NCBI GenBank assembly: GCA_023390245.1
Contig: JAEWDF010000062.1
Coordinates: forward strand, 1 to 35,489
DNA: 35,489 bases
From: Pseudomonadota bacterium
GTDB taxonomy: Bacteria > Pseudomonadota > Alphaproteobacteria > Caulobacterales > Caulobacteraceae
Reading direction: 5' to 3'
This document shows positions 26,232-35,448 of the stretch, in pieces. Numbering within the stretch: the stretch's first letter is position 1; every line of letters begins with the position of its first letter. The notes beneath the pieces were generated by a model. The model had not been told where the DNA came from. It worked only from the letters and a program-made list of their open reading frames with translations, and searched no databases. The translations under genes were made by a program, and so were the position numbers.

Positions 26232-26979
26232 CGTCGACCTCCAGCGCCACGCCCGTGATCATCGAGGCGTCGTCCGAACAGAGGAAGGCGGCGGCGGCGC
26301 CCATGTCCTCGGGCGTCGAGAAGCGGCCGATGGGGATGGAGGCCAGGAACTTGGCCCGCACCTCGGGCGTGTCCGCGCCCATGAAGGTCTTCAGCAGGGG
26401 GGTGTCGCCCGCCACCGGGTTCAGGGCGTTCACCCGCACCTGAAAGGGCGCCAGCTCGACCGCCATGGCGCGCGTGGCCGTGATGACCCAGCCCTTGGAG
26501 GCGTTGTACCAGGTCAGATTGGGCCGGGGGCTGACCCCGCCGGTCGAGGCGATGTTCAGGATGGCGCCGGACCCTTGCGCCTTCATCGCCGGGACGAAAG
26601 CCTTCGACATCAGATAGATGGAACGCATGTTGACGGCGGCGATGCGGTCGAAGACTTCGTCCGACAGTTCGTCCAGCGGCTGGGGCGTGTGACCGACGCC
26701 CGCGTTGTTGACAACGATTTCGACGCCGCCCAGCAGGCGGTTCGCCGTTTCGGCCAGGGCGGCTACGTCGGGGGCGCTGGATACATCGACCTTTACGCCC
26801 AGATCGGCGTCGCCCAGTTCAGCGGCTAGTTCGCGGGCGGCCTCGCCATTCAGATCGGCGACAATGACGCGGGCGCCTTCCTCGGCGAAGCGACGTGCGA
26901 TGCCGGCGCCGAAGCCGGAGGCTCCGCCCGTGACGATCGCTCGCTTGCCCTCCAGCCGCTTCGATCTGTTCTCCCCCAA
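26215..26979 (-). CDS. Short-chain dehydrogenase/reductase
   Basis: This 254-residue classical SDR has the cofactor motif TGGASGFG (17-24), Asp42 at the end of beta-2 (suggesting NAD(H)), NNAG (91-94), and the catalytic Ser145, Tyr158 and Lys162 (YNASK). The C-terminal GVALEVDGGRCI is typical. It oxidises an alcohol or reduces a ketone of unknown identity. The start appears to be TTG, supported by AGGGAG eight to nine bases upstream; no ATG/GTG fits the N-terminus. It follows the aldehyde dehydrogenase by 15 bp and overlaps the LeuB-like gene by 17 bp. Confidence 0.92.
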   Translation of the reverse strand: MGENRSKRLEGKRAIVTGGASGFGAGIARRFAEEGARVIVADLNGEAARELAAELGDADLGVKVDVSSAPDVAALAETANRLLGGVEIVVNNAGVGHTPQPLDELSDEVFDRIAAVNMRSIYLMSKAFVPAMKAQGSGAILNIASTGGVSPRPNLTWYNASKGWVITATRAMAVELAPFQVRVNALNPVAGDTPLLKTFMGADTPEVRAKFLASIPIGRFSTPEDMGAAAAFLCSDDASMITGVALEVDGGRCI

Positions 26980-26994
26980 GACGCTTACTCCCTG

Positions 26995-28440
26995 CTATCC
27001 GTGATGGGCCGCGACGGTCTTCAGGGTGGTGAAGGCGTAGAGCGCCTCGAACCCTTTCTCGCGACCGTGGCCCGACTTTCCGACGCCCCCGAAGGGCAGT
27101 TCGACGCCGCCCGCCGCGCCGTAGTTGTTGATGAAGACCTGTCCGGCCCGCAGCCGTTTCGCCAGCCGCATCTGCCGCCCGCCGTCGGCGGTCCAGACGC
27201 CCGCGACGAGGCCGTATTCGGTGCCGTTGGCGATGGCGACGGCCTCGTCTTCCGTCTCGAACGGAATGACGACGACGGCGGGGCCGAAGATTTCCTGCTG
27301 CGCCAGCGGATGATCGGGCGGAACATTCGCGAACAGGGTCGGGGCGACATAGGCGCCGCTCGGTGGCAGGCCGGCCAGCGTCGCCTGGGCGACGATCAGG
27401 CCGTCGGCGCGGCCCTTGTCGATGAAGCCTTCGACCATGGCCTGTTGTTTCTTCGACACCAGCGGGCCGACGTCGCGGTCGTCCATGGCGGGGCCGACGC
27501 TCAGGGCGCTGAAGCGCTCGGCCATGCGGCGCACGACTTCATCATAGACGCCGCGCTGGACCAGCACGCGCGATCCGGCCGAGCAGGTCTGGCCCGCGTT
27601 CTGGACGCCCGCGTTGACGAGGAAGGGCAGGGCCTTGTCCAGATCGGCGTCGTTGAAGATCAGTTGCGGCGACTTGCCGCCTAGCTCCAGCGTCACCGGC
27701 ACGGCGTTGACCGCCGCCGCCTGCTGGATGGCGACGCCCACGCCGGTCGAGCCGGTGAAGGACAGGTGGTTGATCCCCGGATGGGCGGCCAGCGCCGCCC
27801 CCGCCTCGGCGCCCGTGCCGGTCACGACGTTCAGCGCGCCCGCGGGCAGGCCGCAATCCGCCGCGATATGGGCGAACGCGAGGGCGGTCAGCGAGGCTTG
27901 CTCGGCGGGTTTCAGCACTACGGCGTTGCCGACGCACAGGGCCGCCACGACCGACCGGCCGATGATCTGCATCGGATAGTTCCACGGGATGATGTGGCCC
28001 GTCACCCCGTGCGGCTCGCGCAGGGTGTAGACAGTGTAGCCCTCCTGGAAGGGAAGGGTTTCGCCGTGCAGCTTGTCCGCCGCGCCGGCGTAGAATTCGA
28101 GATAGCGGGCCAGGGCGGTCACGTCGTTGCGGGCCTGCTTCAGCGGTTTGCCGACGTCCAGCGCCTCCAGTTCGGCCAGCATGTCGACGCGCGCTTCGAC
28201 CTCGCGCCCCATGCGGGCCAGGATGCGGCCGCGCTCGACCGCCGTGGTTTGGCCCCAGTCTCCGTCGAAGGCGGCGCGGGCGGCGTGAACGGCGGCGTCC
28301 ACGTCGGCGGCGGTTCCGGCGGCGAGGGCGCCCATGACCTCGCCCGTTGACGGGTTCTCGATCGGCAGGGTCGCGCCGTCCCTCGCCGCCCGCCAGACAC
28401 CGCCGATGAAGATCCGATCCGTCGCAAACGGCGCCGTCAT
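26995..28440 (-). CDS. NAD(P)-dependent aldehyde dehydrogenase
   Basis: This is a 481-residue ALDH-superfamily enzyme that oxidises an aldehyde to a carboxylic acid. Catalytic features are Asn154 (PWNYPMQ), Lys177 (LKPAEQAS), general base Glu252 (LELGGKSPQLIF) and nucleophile Cys286 (NAGQTCSAGSRVLV), then EIFGPVVVIPF-like and GGVGKSGHGREKGFEALYAFTTLK at the C-terminus. It resembles betaine-aldehyde/aminobutyraldehyde-type ALDHs such as PuuC relatives, but the substrate is not determinable. It is the first gene of the operon that continues with the SDR, LeuB-like, M20 and regulator genes, and it diverges from mmsA. Confidence 0.93.
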   Translation of the reverse strand: MTAPFATDRIFIGGVWRAARDGATLPIENPSTGEVMGALAAGTAADVDAAVHAARAAFDGDWGQTTAVERGRILARMGREVEARVDMLAELEALDVGKPLKQARNDVTALARYLEFYAGAADKLHGETLPFQEGYTVYTLREPHGVTGHIIPWNYPMQIIGRSVVAALCVGNAVVLKPAEQASLTALAFAHIAADCGLPAGALNVVTGTGAEAGAALAAHPGINHLSFTGSTGVGVAIQQAAAVNAVPVTLELGGKSPQLIFNDADLDKALPFLVNAGVQNAGQTCSAGSRVLVQRGVYDEVVRRMAERFSALSVGPAMDDRDVGPLVSKKQQAMVEGFIDKGRADGLIVAQATLAGLPPSGAYVAPTLFANVPPDHPLAQQEIFGPAVVVIPFETEDEAVAIANGTEYGLVAGVWTADGGRQMRLAKRLRAGQVFINNYGAAGGVELPFGGVGKSGHGREKGFEALYAFTTLKTVAAHHG

Positions 28441-28716
28441 TCCCGCATTCCCCGGCCCGGCCGCACTGCGCGGACCGGCGCCGATCGCAGAGTGGGCCTG
28501 ATTATGGATTGCGCAACAAGTCCTTTACGGCAAACACATAAGTCATTGATATTTCATCGAGCACGATTGGAATATTGAGCGTTTCCGCTCGTTTTGAACA
28601 AACACGCCGTTTTTACCGGCCGGCCGGGTTGGTTGTTCCACTTTTCACCTGCAAGCGGGTGATCTCGCCTGCTATGAGGCCCGCATACAGCAAAAACGTC
28701 ATAGGGAATTCGAGGC
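28441..28716. promoter_or_regulatory. Divergent promoter region between the ALDH operon and mmsA
   Basis: This 276-bp region has a low-GC core (28500-28620). It contains ATTGGAAT (28566-28573), also found upstream of the second receptor gene, directly followed by the inverted repeat GAGCG-TTTC-CGCTC (28577-28590). A TCACC/GGTGA hairpin lies near 28645-28662. Promoter boxes could not be assigned with confidence. Confidence 0.45.
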
Positions 28717-30222
<1,506 letters not shown>

Positions 30223-30262
30223 CGACCACCGTCCACGGTCCCGTCGGTTTGCGGGTTCAGGC

Positions 30263-30288
30263 GGCGTCGCGTTCTCGAACGCGGCGCC
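30263..30288 (+). terminator. Candidate terminator hairpin after mmsA
   Basis: GGCG-T-CGCGTT, loop CTCG, AACGCG-G-CGCC forms an 11-bp stem counting one U-G wobble, 40 bp after the mmsA stop and before rnd. There is no T tract. Confidence 0.4.
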
Positions 30289-30331
30289 GTCGCTGTTCCA
30301 GCCCGGCGCTTCGCCGTGTAAGAAGCCGCCC

Positions 30332-30946
30332 ATGACCGTCTATCTGCATGAGGGCGACCTGCCCGACGACCTGGACCTGGGGCCCGAGGTCGCGATCGAT
30401 TCCGAGACCATGGGCCTGCGCTTCCGGCGCGATCCGCTGTGCGTGGTGCAGCTGTCGTCGGGGAATGGCGACGCCCATGTGGTGCGGCTGAACCGCCCGG
30501 CCTACGACTGCCCCAACCTGAAGCGGCTGCTGGCCGATCCGAAAGTGCTGAAGATCTTTCACTTCGGCCGGTTCGACATCGCCATGTTCCAGCTGCATTT
30601 CGGCGTCGAGACGCGGCCGGTCTATTGCACCAAGATCGCCTCCAAGCTGGCGCGCACCTACACCGACCGGCACGGGCTGAAGGAGGTGGTGCGCGAACTG
30701 GTCAACGTCGACCTGTCCAAGGCGCAGCAGTCGTCGGACTGGGGGGCGGCGGAACTGAGCCAGGCGCAGCTGGACTATGCCGCCTCGGACGTCCTCTATC
30801 TGCACGCCGCCAAGGCGCGGCTGGACCAGATGCTGGCGCGCGAGGGCCGCGCCGACTTGGCCGCCAAATGCTTCGACTTCCTGCCGACCCGGTCCGCGCT
30901 GGACCTGGCGGGCTGGGACGAGACCGACATCTTCGCCCATAGCTGA
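30332..30946 (+). CDS. rnd: Short ribonuclease D-type 3'-5' exonuclease
   Basis: This 204-residue protein has the DEDDy exonuclease core only: Asp23 and Glu25 (AIDSETMGL), Asp82 (HFGRFDIAMF), Tyr149 and Asp153 (LDYAASDVLYLH). It lacks the C-terminal HRDC domains of E. coli RNase D, as is normal for the short alphaproteobacterial form found upstream of lptC. It trims RNA 3' ends, including tRNA precursors, in the family. The ATG at 30332 was chosen because the frame upstream is antisense-like leader without motif. The next gene, lptC, starts 7 bp after the stop. Confidence 0.93.
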   Translation: MTVYLHEGDLPDDLDLGPEVAIDSETMGLRFRRDPLCVVQLSSGNGDAHVVRLNRPAYDCPNLKRLLADPKVLKIFHFGRFDIAMFQLHFGVETRPVYCTKIASKLARTYTDRHGLKEVVRELVNVDLSKAQQSSDWGAAELSQAQLDYAASDVLYLHAAKARLDQMLAREGRADLAAKCFDFLPTRSALDLAGWDETDIFAHS

Positions 30947-30953
30947 GGCGCGC

Positions 30954-31604
30954 TTGACCGAACCTTCCCGCAATGCGGCCGACGAGGCCCGGGTCGCCCG
31001 GGAGGGCGCGCGCTGGCGCGCGCATTCGCGCCGGGTGCGGCTGTACCGGCGCGTGCTGCCGATCGTGATCCTGGTGCTGGCGGGCGGAGCCCTGACCTGG
31101 ACCATTTTCCGCACGGTGATGTCAGGCGTCGAGCGGCGCGCCAGCCAGGGCCAGGAGGTGCGGCTGGACAAGCCCCTGTTCCACGGCCAGGACGCGCAGG
31201 GACGCGCCTTCACCATCGGCGCCCAGGGCGCGGTGCGGGACGCGGACACCGGAAACTTCCGCCTGGTCGGCCCGGCGCTGAGGCTGAACCTGGGCGGGCG
31301 CAAGGTGACGCAGCTGACCGCCGACGGCGGGACCTATGATCCGCAGGGGCGCAGGGTTGTGATCGGCCCGAACGTGCGCATATCCGACGGCGGCACGGGC
31401 TTCACCCTGACGACGCCGGAGGCGGTGGTCGACACCCGCACGGGCGTCGTCACCGGTTCAAGGGGCGTTCAGGGGACCGGCCCTATTGGAACCATCAACG
31501 CTTCGTCCTATGCGATCTACGACCAGGGCCAGCGGGTGGTGTTCGACGGCGCGGGCGACAACAAGGTGACGGGGACCCTCACTCCGTCGGGATCAGGCGG
31601 ATGA
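30954..31604 (+). CDS. lptC: LPS export protein LptC
   Basis: LptC is the bitopic inner-membrane protein that passes lipopolysaccharide from LptB2FG to LptA. The 216-residue product has a basic N-terminus, one transmembrane helix (about 28-50, VLPIVILVLAGGALTWTIF) and a beta-jellyroll periplasmic domain (LDKPLFHGQDAQGRAFTIGAQGAV, QLTADGGTYDPQGRRVVIG, GSRGVQGTGPIGTINASSYAIYDQGQRVVF). A TTG at 30954 with GAGG five bases before it is taken as start; no ATG or GTG fits. The stop overlaps the lptA start (ATGA). Confidence 0.9.
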   Translation: MTEPSRNAADEARVAREGARWRAHSRRVRLYRRVLPIVILVLAGGALTWTIFRTVMSGVERRASQGQEVRLDKPLFHGQDAQGRAFTIGAQGAVRDADTGNFRLVGPALRLNLGGRKVTQLTADGGTYDPQGRRVVIGPNVRISDGGTGFTLTTPEAVVDTRTGVVTGSRGVQGTGPIGTINASSYAIYDQGQRVVFDGAGDNKVTGTLTPSGSGG

Positions 31605-32092
31605 CGGCGATGAAGGCGAAACTCCTTGGCGCGATCGGTGCGGCGGCGATGCTGGTCCTGCCGACGATCGGCGACGCCCAGTCGCAGACGACCCGCCAGC
31701 CCGTGGCCTTCGGCGCCGACAGCGTCGAATACGCGCCCAACCGGGTGATCCTGAAGGGCCGGGCCGAGGCGACCCAGGGCGGCAACCGCCTGCGCGCGGA
31801 CGCCGTGACCTTGGTCAGCGGCGACGGCGGCGACCTGCAGCGGGCGGAGGCGACCGGCACGGTCTATTTCGTCACCCCGGACCAGTCGATGCGCGGCGAC
31901 CGCGCCACCTACACCCTGGCCACCGGAGAGGTGGTGGTGACTGGAAGCGTGGTCCTGACCCAGGGTCAGAACGTCGTCACCGGCTCGCGGCTGACCTACA
32001 ACGTCAACACCGAATCCGCCCGCATGGAAGGCGCGCCGCGCGGCGCGGCCGGCAATCGCGTGCAGGGCGTCTTCTATCCGAACGGGAACTGA
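31601..32092 (+). CDS. lptA: LPS periplasmic bridge protein LptA
   Basis: LptA forms the periplasmic bridge that carries lipopolysaccharide from LptC to LptD. The 163-residue precursor has a Sec signal (MKAKLLGAIGAAAMLVLPTIGDAQ) and an OstA-like beta-jellyroll with the typical series of strands: FGADSVEYAPNRVILKGRAEATQGGNRLRAD, GTVYFVTPDQSMRGDRATYTLATGEVVVTGSVVLTQGQNVVTGSRLTYNV. An ATG nine bases on (31610) is an alternative start. It is coupled to lptC and is 21 bp before lptB. Confidence 0.94.
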   Translation: MTAMKAKLLGAIGAAAMLVLPTIGDAQSQTTRQPVAFGADSVEYAPNRVILKGRAEATQGGNRLRADAVTLVSGDGGDLQRAEATGTVYFVTPDQSMRGDRATYTLATGEVVVTGSVVLTQGQNVVTGSRLTYNVNTESARMEGAPRGAAGNRVQGVFYPNGN

Positions 32093-32113
32093 GGCCCGGC
32101 CTCGGAGACAGAT

Positions 32114-32905
32114 TTGGCGCGCAAGGAACTTTCAGCCCTCAACCGCGACGAGCCGGCGGCCGTCGAGACCCCGGCGACCGCTTCGGCCGAAAAGGGCCTG
32201 CGCGCCCGCAACCTGGCGCGCGCCTTCGGCCAGCGGCAGGTGGTGCGCGACGTCTCCCTGACGGTGCAGCGCGGAGAGGTGGCGGGCCTGCTGGGTCCCA
32301 ACGGGGCGGGCAAGACCACCTGCTTCTACATGATCACCGGCCTGATCCCGCCGGACGCCGGCTCGATCTGGCTGGATGGCGAGGACATCACCGCCCAGCC
32401 GATGTACCAGCGCGCCCGGATGGGCCTGGGCTATCTGGCGCAGGAAGCCTCCATCTTCCGCGGCATGACGGTCGAGCAGAACGTCAAGGCGGTGGTCGAG
32501 CTGAACCATCCGCGCAAGGATATCGAGACCGAGACGGCGCGCCTGCTGGACGAACTGCACATCGAGCACCTGCGCCACGCCCCGGCGACGGCGCTGTCGG
32601 GCGGGGAGCGACGCCGGGTCGAGATCGCGCGCGCCCTGGCCGGGCGACCGTCCTTCATCCTGCTGGACGAGCCCTTCGCCGGCATCGACCCGCTGGCCAT
32701 CGCCGACATCCGCTCGGTCATCCGCTATCTGGCGGAGCAGGGGATCGGCGTGCTGATCACCGACCACAATGTGCGCGAGACGCTGGACATCACCGATCGC
32801 GTCTCGATCATCTCGGGCGGTTCGCTGCTGTTCGAAGGAACGGCCGACGAGGCCGTCAACGACCCCGAGGTGCGCCGGGTCTATCTGGGCGAGATGTACG
32901 GCTGA
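32114..32905 (+). CDS. lptB: LPS export ABC transporter ATPase LptB
   Basis: LptB drives lipopolysaccharide extraction from the inner membrane with LptF and LptG. The 263-residue product has Walker A GPNGAGKTT (61-69), the Q-loop region LGYLAQEASIFRGMTVEQNV typical of LptB, signature LSGGERRRVEIARAL, Walker B FILLDEPFAGIDP and H-loop ITDHNVRETL. About 25 extra residues precede the core. A TTG at 32114 with GGAG upstream is the likely start. In many Proteobacteria rpoN follows lptB; here a long palindrome and a convergent TPR gene follow instead. Confidence 0.95.
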   Translation: MARKELSALNRDEPAAVETPATASAEKGLRARNLARAFGQRQVVRDVSLTVQRGEVAGLLGPNGAGKTTCFYMITGLIPPDAGSIWLDGEDITAQPMYQRARMGLGYLAQEASIFRGMTVEQNVKAVVELNHPRKDIETETARLLDELHIEHLRHAPATALSGGERRRVEIARALAGRPSFILLDEPFAGIDPLAIADIRSVIRYLAEQGIGVLITDHNVRETLDITDRVSIISGGSLLFEGTADEAVNDPEVRRVYLGEMYG

Positions 32906-32907
32906 GG

Positions 32908-33090
32908 CCAATCGACATTCAGGTCCCACGCTTCCGACCTCGTCCTTCCGGGGCTGAGCGGAGCGAAGAACCCGGAACCCAGGGGTTGCGGCGCAGATCG
33001 AACCGCATCGAGCGCCGGAGCTGTCCTCCTGGGTTCCGGGTTCGTCCTTCGGACGTCCCGGAAGGACGATCGTAGGCGAATGTCGCTTGG
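32908..33090. repeat. ~183-bp imperfect palindromic intergenic element
   Basis: Nested inverted arms are visible. Outer: CCAATCGACATTC (32908-32920) against 33078-33090, 12 of 13 bp. Middle: CGTCCTTCCGGG (32941-32952) against 33057-33068. Inner: AACCCGGAACCCAGG (32969-32983) against 33028-33042, perfect. A CGTCC-TTC-GGACG side hairpin is at 33043-33055. It starts just after the lptB stop and lies between convergent genes, fitting a REP/MITE-like element or a bidirectional terminator. The rest of the gap to 33151 shows nothing clear. Confidence 0.8.
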
Positions 33091-33151
33091 TTCATCGCGA
33101 GGGCCCGCGTCTCATCGACGCCCGGAGGGGAACGGACGCTATCCAGCCGCC

Positions 33152-33979
33152 TCAGCCGCCTTGCAGCGAACCCCAGGTCCGCGCCGTCTCGGCAGACGGT
33201 GCGCCGGCGGCGCCCGCGCGCGCGCGCAGCCAGGCCAGGTTCCGCTCGGCCTGGTCCGGCGGCAGTTCGCGACGCAGGATCTGCTCGGCTTCGCCCATCT
33301 TGCCTTGCAGGCCCAGGGCCATGGCCAGGTTCTGGCGGACCTTCGGCGTCGCGCCGGGCTGGGCGGCTGCGCGGCGCAGCAGGGCCTCGGCCCCGGCGGC
33401 GTCGCCGTGGGTGATGGCGGCCATGGCGGCGTTGGTCAGGACGTCGGGATTGTCCGGCGACAGGGCCAGGGCCTGGTTCCAGGCCGCGTGGGCGTCGTCG
33501 AAGCGGCGCACCTGCTCGTAGGCCACGCCCAGCAGCGACCATGGCCGCCAGTCGCGCGGCGCCTGATCGCGCGCCCGCTCCAGCGGCGCGACGCTGTAGA
33601 AGGCCTGGCCGCGCGCGATGTGGGCCCGGCCCAGCTCCAGCATGGCGTCCAGATTGGTCGGCTGCACCGTCAGCGTCGTCTCGGCCGTCGTCGCCGCCTG
33701 ATCGTAGCGCCCCAGTTCGCGCAGCGCCTGGGCCAGCTTCACCCCGGCCACCGGGTCGGCCGGGTTGATCTCCTGCTCCTGCGCCCAGAAGACCGATCGG
33801 GTCAGGGCGTCGGTGCGGTCGTAGGTCGCCCGCACCTGGGCCGAGGCCGGCTGGCGCGCGGCGGCCTGCGGCGGCTGGGCCTGAGCCTGGGTCTGCGCCG
33901 GCGCGCGCTCCCCCGCCATGGCGGCGGGCGCCAGCGCGATCAGGGCGGCGGTTGCGAGATGGACGGTCATGCGCGACAT
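33152..33979 (-). CDS. Exported TPR protein (TadD-like)
   Basis: The 275-residue product has an N-terminal signal-like segment (MSRMTVHLATAALIALAPAAMA), a Gln/Ala-rich linker, and about four TPR motifs between residues 70 and 250: VAGVKLAQALRELGRYDQAATTAE, LDAMLELGRAHIARGQAFYSVAP, WRPWSLLGVAYEQVRRFDDAHAAWNQALALSPDNPD and VRQNLAMALGLQGKMGEAEQIL. This is similar to the TPR proteins (TadD) that assist Tad/Flp pilus assembly. No tad/cpa genes are in the window, so that assignment is tentative. Two in-frame ATGs (33979 and 33970) are possible starts; neither has a strong ribosome binding site. It diverges from the M17 gene. Confidence 0.85.
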   Translation of the reverse strand: MSRMTVHLATAALIALAPAAMAGERAPAQTQAQAQPPQAAARQPASAQVRATYDRTDALTRSVFWAQEQEINPADPVAGVKLAQALRELGRYDQAATTAETTLTVQPTNLDAMLELGRAHIARGQAFYSVAPLERARDQAPRDWRPWSLLGVAYEQVRRFDDAHAAWNQALALSPDNPDVLTNAAMAAITHGDAAGAEALLRRAAAQPGATPKVRQNLAMALGLQGKMGEAEQILRRELPPDQAERNLAWLRARAGAAGAPSAETARTWGSLQGG

Positions 33980-34060
33980 GGTCGGGTCCAGACGGAGCTT
34001 GGTCGGCCGCAGGGTCGCCGGTTCGCGTCAAGGCTTGGTTAACTGTCGCAAGGTCCGCCC

Positions 34061-35446
34061 ATGTCCGCCCTCCATCCGCAACTGGCCGCCGCCCGCGAGG
34101 GAGACGGGGCCGTCTCGATCCGCCTGGTCGGGCCGGGGGAGGCGCAGACGGGCGCGACCGCGCGCTGGGCCGGACTGCACGGGTTCGAGGGCAAGGCCGG
34201 GCAGGTGCTGGTCGCGCCCGGCGCCGACGGAGAGATCGCCGAGGTGCTGTTCGGGACGGGCGAAGCGTTCGACCCGATGAGCGCGCGGGGCCTGTCGGAA
34301 CGTCTGCCGGGCGGTCTCTATCGGCTGGAGGCGCCGGACGAGACGGCGCGAGACGCGGCCCTGGCCTTCCTTTTGGGGACCTATGCGTTCGACCGCTACA
34401 AGGCGCGGCCGGACAGGGCGCCCGTGCGGCTGGTCGCGCCCGAGGGGTTGGACCTGGCCGAGGCGTCGCGCATCGCCGCCGCCTGCGCCCTGGCCCGCGA
34501 GATGGTCGACACCCCGGCCGCCGACATGGGGCCGTTGCAGATCGAAACCATCGCCCGCGAGATCGCCGAGGAGTCGGGCGCGGCGATCTCGGTCGTCACG
34601 GGCGACGCCCTGCTGGAGGAGAACTATCCGGCCGTTCACGCCGTCGGCCGCGCCGCCGCGCCGCACCGGGCGCCGCGCGTGATCGAGATCGGCTGGAACC
34701 TGGACCGCGCCGACCTGCCGCTGGTCGCCCTGGTCGGCAAGGGGGTGGCGTTCGACACCGGCGGCCTGGACCTGAAGCCCGCCGCCGGCATGCGCAACAT
34801 GAAGAAGGACATGGGCGGCGCCGCCCACGCCCTGGCCCTGGCCCGGCTGGTGATGCAGTCGCGCCTGGCGGTGCGTCTGGTCGTGGTGGTCGCGGCGGTG
34901 GAGAACGCCGTGTCCGCCGACGCCTTCCGGCCGGGCGACATCCTGAACAGCCGCAAGGGCCTGACCATCGAGGTCGGCAACACGGATGCGGAGGGGCGGC
35001 TGATCCTGGCCGACGCCCTGACCCGCGCGGGCGAGCATGAACCGGACCTGACGCTGGACTTCGCCACCCTGACCGGCGCGGCCCGCATCGCCCTGGGGCC
35101 GGAGCTGCCGCCCCTTTATACGGACGACGAGGCGTTGGCGTCGGACCTGCTGGCGGCGGCTCAGACGGTCGGCGACCCGTTGTGGCGGATGCCGCTGTGG
35201 CCCGGCTATCGCGCGGCGCTGGACGCCGGGATCGCCGACCTGCGCAACGATCCGGCCGGCTGGGCGCAGGCGGGGTCGGTCACCGCCGCCCTGTTCCTGC
35301 AACGCTTCGCGCCGGAAACGGGCGCCTGGGCCCACATGGACATCTTCGCCTGGAACCCCCGCGCGCGGCCGGGCTGGCCCGAAGGGGCGGAGGCCCAGGC
35401 GATCCGCGCCTGCCACGCCATGCTGAAGGCGCGCTATCCGGCCTGA
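34061..35446 (+). CDS. M17-family leucyl aminopeptidase
   Basis: This 461-residue cytoplasmic metalloaminopeptidase removes N-terminal amino acids from peptides. The variable N-terminal domain (to about 150) is followed by the catalytic domain with ALVGKGVAFDTGGLDLKP, MKKDMGGAAHALALA, NAVSADAFRPGDIL and the M17 signature NTDAEGRLILADAL. These supply the Lys, the Asp residues and the Glu that bind two metals. It is about 40 residues shorter than E. coli PepA, as usual for this alphaproteobacterial subgroup. ATG 34061 has AAGG upstream. It could complete the hydrolysis of imported peptides. Confidence 0.95.
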   Translation: MSALHPQLAAAREGDGAVSIRLVGPGEAQTGATARWAGLHGFEGKAGQVLVAPGADGEIAEVLFGTGEAFDPMSARGLSERLPGGLYRLEAPDETARDAALAFLLGTYAFDRYKARPDRAPVRLVAPEGLDLAEASRIAAACALAREMVDTPAADMGPLQIETIAREIAEESGAAISVVTGDALLEENYPAVHAVGRAAAPHRAPRVIEIGWNLDRADLPLVALVGKGVAFDTGGLDLKPAAGMRNMKKDMGGAAHALALARLVMQSRLAVRLVVVVAAVENAVSADAFRPGDILNSRKGLTIEVGNTDAEGRLILADALTRAGEHEPDLTLDFATLTGAARIALGPELPPLYTDDEALASDLLAAAQTVGDPLWRMPLWPGYRAALDAGIADLRNDPAGWAQAGSVTAALFLQRFAPETGAWAHMDIFAWNPRARPGWPEGAEAQAIRACHAMLKARYPA

Positions 35447-35448
35447 GG

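Noticed and set aside
34038..34043. GTTAAC upstream of the M17 gene as a CtrA site
   Set aside because: It is a single half-site without a partner at N7 spacing, and the gene has no cell-cycle role.
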